Source: Actinobacillus suis ATCC 33415
Lineage (GTDB): Bacteria; Pseudomonadota; Gammaproteobacteria; Enterobacterales; Pasteurellaceae
DNA: 64,000 nt
NCBI RefSeq assembly: GCF_000739435.1
Contig: NZ_CP009159.1
Span: forward strand, 1,364,001 to 1,428,000
Direction: 5' to 3'
Below are positions 58,657 through 64,000 of the stretch, piece after piece (the first letter of the stretch is position 1; every line of letters begins with the position of its first letter). Under the pieces are notes generated by a model. That model saw only the letters and a program-made list of their open reading frames with translations. It did no database searches and was not told the DNA's origin. The position numbers and the translations under genes were made by a program.

Positions 58657-59628
58657 ATGCAAAATCAATTTTACCGCGGACGTTTTTCCGTTGCACCAAT
58701 GCTTGATTGGACCACTCGTCATTGTCGCTACTTCCATCGTCAATTTAGCCAACACGCTTTGCTTTATACCGAAATGATCACTGCGCCGGCGATCATTCAT
58801 GCAAAATACGATCTGCTTGAATACGATCCGAGTGAAAATCCGGTTGCGTTACAGCTTGGCGGCAGCGATCCGGCACAGCTTGCGCATTGTGCCAAATTAG
58901 TTGAAGAACGAGGCTATGCCGAAATCAACTTAAATGTCGGCTGCCCTTCCGACCGTGTGCAAAACGGAATGTTTGGTGCTTGTTTAATGGCAAAAGCCGA
59001 TTTAGTTGCCGACTGTATCAAAGCAATGCAAGATGCGGTGCAAATTCCGGTGACGGTTAAGCATCGTATCGGTATTGATGACTTGGACAGCTACGAATTC
59101 TTATGTGATTTTATTGAGAAAGTACAGCCGTATAGTAACGATTTTATCGTTCATGCTCGTAAAGCGTGGTTGTCCGGTTTAAGTCCGAAACAAAATCGTG
59201 AAATTCCACCGCTTGATTACGAGCGTGTTTATCAGCTGAAACGTGACTTTCCGCACTTAAATATTTCAATTAACGGCGGCATTAAAACTGTTGATGAAAT
59301 CAAACAACACTTGGCATTTGTCGATGGCGTAATGGTGGGGCGTGAAGCCTATCAAAACCCGTCATTGTTAGGTGAAATCGATTCGCAAATTTTCGATGAA
59401 AATCGACCGCTTGTCACCGCCCGAGAAGCGGTTGAAAAAATGCTACCTTATATTGAGGCGCAAACGCAAAAAGGAGTTTATTTAAACCACATCGTTCGCC
59501 ATATGTTAGGCGCATTCCAAAACTGTAAAGGCGCACGCCAATGGCGTCGCCACTTAAGCGAAAACGCCACCAAGCAAGGGGCAGGCGTTGAAGTGGTAGA
59601 ACAGGCGCTCAGTTTTGTACAAGAGTAA
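58657..59628 (+). CDS. dusA: tRNA-dihydrouridine(20/20a) synthase
   Basis: FMN enzyme that reduces U20 and U20a in tRNA. Start at the ATG at 58657 ([20 protein letters not shown]); the frame upstream to 58630 begins with TTG inside an uptake sequence. 323 residues. [34 protein letters not shown] (catalytic Cys), [28 protein letters not shown] and INGGI all match DusA rather than DusB or DusC. Confidence 0.95.
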   Translation: MQNQFYRGRFSVAPMLDWTTRHCRYFHRQFSQHALLYTEMITAPAIIHAKYDLLEYDPSENPVALQLGGSDPAQLAHCAKLVEERGYAEINLNVGCPSDRVQNGMFGACLMAKADLVADCIKAMQDAVQIPVTVKHRIGIDDLDSYEFLCDFIEKVQPYSNDFIVHARKAWLSGLSPKQNREIPPLDYERVYQLKRDFPHLNISINGGIKTVDEIKQHLAFVDGVMVGREAYQNPSLLGEIDSQIFDENRPLVTAREAVEKMLPYIEAQTQKGVYLNHIVRHMLGAFQNCKGARQWRRHLSENATKQGAGVEVVEQALSFVQE

Positions 59629-59693
59629 TTAAATTTGCTATTTCCCCCTGAGCAGGCATAATGTTTTTATCTTATGCATCCTTCGGGGGAAAT

Positions 59694-61058
59694 ATGGCCA
59701 TTCATTCAGTCAATCCAAAAGGCAGTTTAGACCAACTCTCACATTTAGAAATGGAATTGCTGACCAAAAATGCGCAAGGCAATCTCTATTCTCTTTATCG
59801 CAACTGTTCGCTTGCCGTACTGAATTCCGGTGCAGTCACCGATGACAGTCGTGCGCTGCTCAATCAATATCAACACTTTGAAATCAATCTGATTACCCGT
59901 GAAAAAGGGGTGACACTTGAGCTGCACAACCCGCCGGAAACCGCTTTTGTTGACGGTAAAATGATGCTCAATATTCAATATCATCTATTTGCCGTATTAC
60001 GTGACATTGTTTTTGTAAACGCCCTTTCTCAATATTTCAAACAAGATCAACCGCAAACCGATTGTCGCTATATCACCAATCAAGTCTTTTCAATTTTACG
60101 TAATGCCAAAGCGCTTGAGATTGGTTCTGATCCGAATCTGATTGTTTGCTGGGGCGGTCATTCAATTAACCAAACTGAATACCAATATTGTCGAGCAGTC
60201 GGCACCGAATTGGGGCTACGTTTACTCAATATCGTCACCGGCTGCGGTACCGGTGTGATGGAGGCGCTAATGAAAGGCGCTGCGATTGGTCATGCGAACC
60301 AGCGTTATCAGAATAGCCGTTTTATCGGAATCACCGAGCCCTCTATTATTGCCTCCGAGCCGCCGAATCCGATCGTCAACGAATTAATCATTATGCCCGA
60401 TATTGAAAAACGGTTAGAAGCATTCGTGCGAATGGGACACGGCATTGTCATCTTCCCCGGCGGCCCCGGTACATTAGAAGAATTGCTTTATATCATCGGT
60501 ATAAAACTCAATCCGGCAAATAAGTTGCAACAATTACCGGTAATTTTAACCGCACCACCGGAAAGTGCCGATTATTTCACCGCAATTGATGAATTTATAG
60601 GAGAAACGCTCGGTAAAGAAGCGCAACAACAATATGAAATTATCATTGATGATCCGGTTTTAGTCGCCCAAAAAATGGCACATGCGATGAGAGAAGTGAA
60701 ACGTCAGCGCCAAGCGCTAGCCGATTCATATAGTTTTAACTGGTTACTGAAAATTGATGATGCTTTTATTTTGCCGTTTGCTCCGACTCACGAAAATATG
60801 GCGAATCTTGATCTGCATTTTGACCAAGCTCCAGCGCAATTAGCGGCGAATCTACGCCGTGTATTTTCGGGTATTGTTGCCGGTAATATCAAACCAGATA
60901 CGCAAGATATGATTGAGCAATACGGGCCTTTCCAGCTCAAAGGCGATCGCAAATTAATGGAGAAAATCGACCGCTTGTTACAACGCTTTATTCAGCAACA
61001 TCGTATGAAACTACCGACCGGAGAGGCTTACAAACCTTGTTATCAGATTCATAAATAG
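59694..61058 (+). CDS. ppnN: Pyrimidine/purine nucleotide 5'-monophosphate nucleosidase PpnN
   Basis: 454 residues. It hydrolyses nucleoside monophosphates to base and ribose 5-phosphate and is a (p)ppGpp target in E. coli (YgdH). The central LOG-like domain has [23 protein letters not shown] and the signature [16 protein letters not shown] near residue 260. Flanking N- and C-terminal regions are those of PpnN, which makes it much longer than plain LOG proteins. The start at 59694 has GGGGGA upstream; an ATG at 59661 lacks one. Confidence 0.92.
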   Translation: MAIHSVNPKGSLDQLSHLEMELLTKNAQGNLYSLYRNCSLAVLNSGAVTDDSRALLNQYQHFEINLITREKGVTLELHNPPETAFVDGKMMLNIQYHLFAVLRDIVFVNALSQYFKQDQPQTDCRYITNQVFSILRNAKALEIGSDPNLIVCWGGHSINQTEYQYCRAVGTELGLRLLNIVTGCGTGVMEALMKGAAIGHANQRYQNSRFIGITEPSIIASEPPNPIVNELIIMPDIEKRLEAFVRMGHGIVIFPGGPGTLEELLYIIGIKLNPANKLQQLPVILTAPPESADYFTAIDEFIGETLGKEAQQQYEIIIDDPVLVAQKMAHAMREVKRQRQALADSYSFNWLLKIDDAFILPFAPTHENMANLDLHFDQAPAQLAANLRRVFSGIVAGNIKPDTQDMIEQYGPFQLKGDRKLMEKIDRLLQRFIQQHRMKLPTGEAYKPCYQIHK

Positions 61059-61069
61059 CGAGGGGAATT

Positions 61070-62635
61070 ATGTATTTACAACAGATTGAAATCAGCGGCT
61101 TTCGAGGAATTAATCAGCTCACATTACAATTGCGTCCGAATATGGTCTTGATTGGTGAAAACGCTTGGGGTAAATCCAGTTTGCTGGATGCGCTCAGCCA
61201 TATCTTCAATATCAACGGTGAGCTTTATCAATTTAGTGAATCCGACTTCCACCAACAATATCATGCAACTACCAAGGCGGAGCAAATCCGCCTCATGTTC
61301 ACCTTCTGTGCCGAACATGAGGACGAATGTCAGGCTGATATTCATCAGCCCTATTGCCACCTTTTTTATCCGGATGAAAAAGGCAAGCCTTGTATTAATC
61401 TGCAAGTTTCAGGCAAATGCTTAAATGGCGGTGTTGAAACCGACTACCGTTTTCTGGATAGCTTCGCCAAACCGCTAACGGTTGCCAATCATGAAGACAT
61501 TATTCTTTCGATTATCAATCACTCGCCCGTTTACCGCTTTAGAGATGCCCGTTTAAATAAATTCTCGCCGCTTGAAACACTTTCTCCTCATATCGAAAAT
61601 GAACAAGATACGCTACAAAGCGAATTACAGGCGCTCTCTCTACTGTTGCGCTATTACTTTTTAAGTATCAAAAGCCGTCAACAATTAGCCGATGCAATGC
61701 AAGACACTTCCATACTATGGGAAAGAGTTAAATCACTTTGCTTACGTTTAAAACAGGATCAAAGCGGAGAACTGACGCATAAGGTGCGCACTCACCTTTC
61801 CTCGTTGTTTATGATCAGCCAAAAATTACGTCGTGTTGAAAAGCCGATTATTTTATTTGAAGATCTTGAAGCACGTTTACATCCTCGTATGATTGCGATC
61901 TTTTGGGAATTAGTAAATTACCTGCCAGTACAACGTATTACCACGACTAATTCGATGGAATTACTTTCTCAAGTGCCGTTACGTGAAATTAGTCGCTTGG
62001 TGCGTTATCGAGATCATACCGAGGCATATTCGCTTGCACACAGTTCGTTGGGCAAAGAAGACCTACGTAAACTGACCTTTCATATTCACTACAATCGAGG
62101 TTTAGCTTTATTTTCTCGAGCATGGATTTTAGTTGAAGGCGAAACAGAAGTTTGGATTCTAACCGAGCTGGCAAATTTACTGGATATTAATTTGGAAATG
62201 GAAGGAATTCGGATAGTGGAATTTGCCCAATGCGGCTTACGCCCGTTAATTAAATACGCCAAAGCGATGGGCATTGAATGGTACGTATTGACCGACGGTG
62301 ATCAAGCGGGCGAAAAATATGCCGATATTGCCAAAAGCATGTTGCAGGAAAACGAACACCCAAGTAAACATTTGACCGTCATTCCACGCCAAGATATCGA
62401 ACATTTTTTCTATCACGAAGGACTAAGGGAAGTATTTGTGCGTCTTGCCCGTTGGCAGCCGAGAGATCATAAATACCCGACCAAAACCATTATCAAACGG
62501 GCGATTCAGTACACATCAAAACCGGATTTGGCGATTGCGATTTCAACTGAAATCAAACAACGAGGCAACCAAGCGATTCCGAGTTTATTTAGAAAACTAT
62601 TCATTAAAGTTTTGCAACTTATCAAAGAGCAATAA
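61070..62635 (+). CDS. OLD-family ATP-dependent nuclease (YbjD-like)
   Basis: 521 residues. N-terminal ABC-type ATPase with GFRGINQLTLQL and Walker A LIGENAWGKSSLLDAL (about residues 26-41), and a Walker B-like IILFEDLEARLHPRM near residue 265. The C-terminal Toprim domain has WILVEGETEVWILTEL (Glu) near 350 and WYVLTDGDQAGEKYA (DxD) near 405. This is the class 2 OLD nuclease layout without a neighbouring UvrD-type helicase. Its role in the cell is not known; OLD proteins often act in DNA repair or phage defence. Start 11 bases after ppnN. Confidence 0.87.
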   Translation: MYLQQIEISGFRGINQLTLQLRPNMVLIGENAWGKSSLLDALSHIFNINGELYQFSESDFHQQYHATTKAEQIRLMFTFCAEHEDECQADIHQPYCHLFYPDEKGKPCINLQVSGKCLNGGVETDYRFLDSFAKPLTVANHEDIILSIINHSPVYRFRDARLNKFSPLETLSPHIENEQDTLQSELQALSLLLRYYFLSIKSRQQLADAMQDTSILWERVKSLCLRLKQDQSGELTHKVRTHLSSLFMISQKLRRVEKPIILFEDLEARLHPRMIAIFWELVNYLPVQRITTTNSMELLSQVPLREISRLVRYRDHTEAYSLAHSSLGKEDLRKLTFHIHYNRGLALFSRAWILVEGETEVWILTELANLLDINLEMEGIRIVEFAQCGLRPLIKYAKAMGIEWYVLTDGDQAGEKYADIAKSMLQENEHPSKHLTVIPRQDIEHFFYHEGLREVFVRLARWQPRDHKYPTKTIIKRAIQYTSKPDLAIAISTEIKQRGNQAIPSLFRKLFIKVLQLIKEQ

Positions 62636-62638
62636 ATA

Positions 62639-62684
62639 ACAAGCGGTTAAATTTACAAGATTTTTTGCAAATTTAACCGCTTGT
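62639..62684. terminator. Uptake-sequence hairpin between YbjD-like gene and acyP
   Basis: ACAAGCGGTTAAATTT (62639-62654) and AAATTTAACCGCTTGT (62669-62684) form a perfect 16-base stem. It lies 3 bases after one stop and between two converging genes. Confidence 0.8.
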
Positions 62685-62705
62685 CTGATTCAAAATCCGC
62701 CATGG

Positions 62706-62978
62706 CTAGCGTCGAATTTCAAAGCGTTCGAATTGTTCCGAGCCTTGATAACATTGTTCAATTAAATTACGTACTGCAGATGTCGGAGGGCCTTTTTGTA
62801 ACCAGTTTCTGAACGCTGCCATTTGCGCTTCGCTACCAATGGCAACTACTTCCACCGAGCCTTCAGGGCGATTTTTCACATAACCTTTAATGCCGATTTT
62901 CCCTGCCTCTTGTAGCGTGAAGAATCGAAAGCCAACACCTTGTACGTGTCCGGTCACAATAAACAGTTTCTGCTGCAT
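62706..62978 (-). CDS. acyP: Acylphosphatase
   Basis: 90-residue enzyme that hydrolyses acyl phosphates. The N-terminus has the signature VTGHVQGVGFRFFTLQEA with the catalytic Arg (GFRF), and the catalytic Asn is in GYVKNRPEGSVEVVA. GGAGGGCTTATG precedes the start. It lies 17 bases after the glycerate kinase gene and probably shares its transcript. Confidence 0.93.
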   Translation of the reverse strand: MQQKLFIVTGHVQGVGFRFFTLQEAGKIGIKGYVKNRPEGSVEVVAIGSEAQMAAFRNWLQKGPPTSAVRNLIEQCYQGSEQFERFEIRR

Positions 62979-62995
62979 AAGCCCTCCGTCAATTT

Positions 62996-64000
62996 CTACA
63001 TTTTCAATTTAATTAAACGTGCGACATTTTCTGCGCTAGACTCCAAGTTTTCTCGTCCTTGTTTTAAGGTTTCTTCGAGTGAATTCAATTGGCGAATAAT
63101 CGGGAATACCGCATCAATGCCGTGCTGATAAACCACATTGTAATCTTCTCGTAAGCAGCCGACAATCGCAATTACCGGCACATTAAATTGTTTTGCCGTT
63201 TTTGCTACACCCACCGGTGTTTTGCCGGCAATACTTTGTGCGTCCATACGCCCCTCGCCGGTAATCACTAAATCCGCATCTTGGATATGCTCCGCCAAAC
63301 GAGTCGCTTCGATAATGATTTGTACACCTGCTTTAAGCTGCACATTCGGCAGTAATAATAAACCACCGCCCATACCGCCTGCCGCACCGGCGCCGGCATG
63401 ATTAGCAATTGCAATCCCCTGTTGAGCTAATGCGACATCCGCAAAATGTGCCAACGCATTATCCAAAGTTTGAACCATCTCCGGTGTTGCACCTTTTTGT
63501 GGACCAAATACTGCTGAAGCGCCACGCTCACCGCATAACGGGTTATTTACATCACACGCCACTTCAAACTCAACACTTTGTAAACGAGGCTCTAAATTTT
63601 CTAACGAAATCTGGCAGATTTGTTGTAGCTGTTCGCCCCCAAAACCAATTTCCTCACCGGCTGCATTTTTGAACGAAGCACCGAGCGCTTGCAACATACC
63701 GACACCGCCGTCATTGGTTGCACTACCGCCAATGCCTAACAGAATTTTCTTCACACCCAAATCTAACGCTTTTTTGATTAATTCACCGGTACCGAAACTG
63801 GTAGTTTTAAGCGGATTACGTTGTTCAAAAGGCACAAGATGTAAACCGGAAGCCGCCGCCATTTCAATAAAAGCGGTCTGTTTATCGCCCGAAATGCCTA
63901 AAAAGCCGGTCACTTTATTACCGAGCGGCGCAGTCACTTCAACTTCTAACAGCTCACCTTTAGTCGCATCAATTAATGACTGAACCGAACCTTCACCGCC
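62996..64000 (-). CDS. glxK: Glycerate kinase (5' end cut by window edge)
   Basis: The frame is open to the right edge of the window, so the N-terminal part is missing; 334 residues are visible of about 380. GGEGSVQSLIDATKGE is the conserved N-terminal block, then AAASGLHLVP, GTGELIKKALDLGVKKILLGIGGSATNDGG, CDVNNPLCGERGASAVFGPQKGA, LVITGEGRMDAQSIAGKTP and GVAKTAK. This is the GlxK/GarK family (glycerate 2-kinase). ATG codons inside the visible part, such as 63937, are internal. Confidence 0.93.
   Translation of the reverse strand, partial: GGEGSVQSLIDATKGELLEVEVTAPLGNKVTGFLGISGDKQTAFIEMAAASGLHLVPFEQRNPLKTTSFGTGELIKKALDLGVKKILLGIGGSATNDGGVGMLQALGASFKNAAGEEIGFGGEQLQQICQISLENLEPRLQSVEFEVACDVNNPLCGERGASAVFGPQKGATPEMVQTLDNALAHFADVALAQQGIAIANHAGAGAAGGMGGGLLLLPNVQLKAGVQIIIEATRLAEHIQDADLVITGEGRMDAQSIAGKTPVGVAKTAKQFNVPVIAIVGCLREDYNVVYQHGIDAVFPIIRQLNSLEETLKQGRENLESSAENVARLIKLKM

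Overview
This window is chromosomal DNA from a member of the Pasteurellaceae. The intergenic DNA is full of the ten-base uptake signal ACAAGCGGTC and its complement GACCGCTTGT. That is the Apl-type uptake sequence of the Actinobacillus pleuropneumoniae / Mannheimia / Haemophilus ducreyi branch, not the Hin-type AAGTGCGGT. The competence operon, Na+-NQR, Rnf/Rsx and aroK-aroB-dam clusters, and low-GC coding DNA, agree with this. Actinobacillus is the most likely genus (inference). Most of the window is housekeeping; no phage, insertion sequence, CRISPR array or toxin locus was seen.

Layout. 1-2.6 kb (minus): LysE-type exporter (cut by the left edge), pgpA, thiL, nusB. 2.7-6.1 kb (minus): competence pilus operon comABCDE, divergent from ponA. 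9.1-13 kb (plus): aroK-aroB-dam and a sodium symporter. 13.1-15.6 kb (minus): pgi, ubiK and a Met-Leu-Gln-Gln tRNA operon. 15.8-19.7 kb (minus): recA-recX-yqfB-yrdD-tsaC-aroE chain. 19.7-24.1 kb: folate genes pabB and pabC (minus), then rmuC-pabA and a DUF302 protein (plus). 24.2-31.9 kb (minus): rsxABC, a TRIC-type membrane protein, rsxDGE, and lpxM. 32.2-36.9 kb (plus): a three-gene type I secretion system with no visible substrate. 37.1-39.4 kb (plus): nrdG-nrdD. 39.6-41.1 kb (minus): a HAD phosphatase and rdgC. 41.5-44.5 kb (plus): proC, an MFS transporter and an isolated citC. 44.6-53.3 kb (minus): mnmA, nqrM, apbE and nqrFEDCBA. 53.8 kb to the end: nfuA, add, nrdAB, dusA, ppnN, an OLD-family nuclease, acyP and a glycerate kinase cut by the right edge.

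How the genes work together. Two related ion-pumping redox complexes, Rsx/Rnf and Na+-NQR, lie about 16 kb apart. The NQR set has its own maturation genes (nqrM, apbE), and ApbE can also supply the covalent flavins of RsxG and RsxD. Two ribonucleotide reductases are present: an oxygen-dependent class I enzyme (nrdBA) and an anaerobic class III enzyme (nrdGD). Each is preceded by a pair of NrdR-like palindromes about three helical turns apart, and neither catalytic subunit has room for the N-terminal ATP-cone. The shikimate and folate genes (aroK, aroB, aroE, pabA/B/C) feed one route.

Non-coding highlights: nine inverted pairs of uptake sequences that form hairpins between genes, five uptake sequences built into tandem repeats of the rsxC reading frame, a recA promoter whose spacer is an SOS-box-like element, and three intergenic regions made of palindromic repeat elements.
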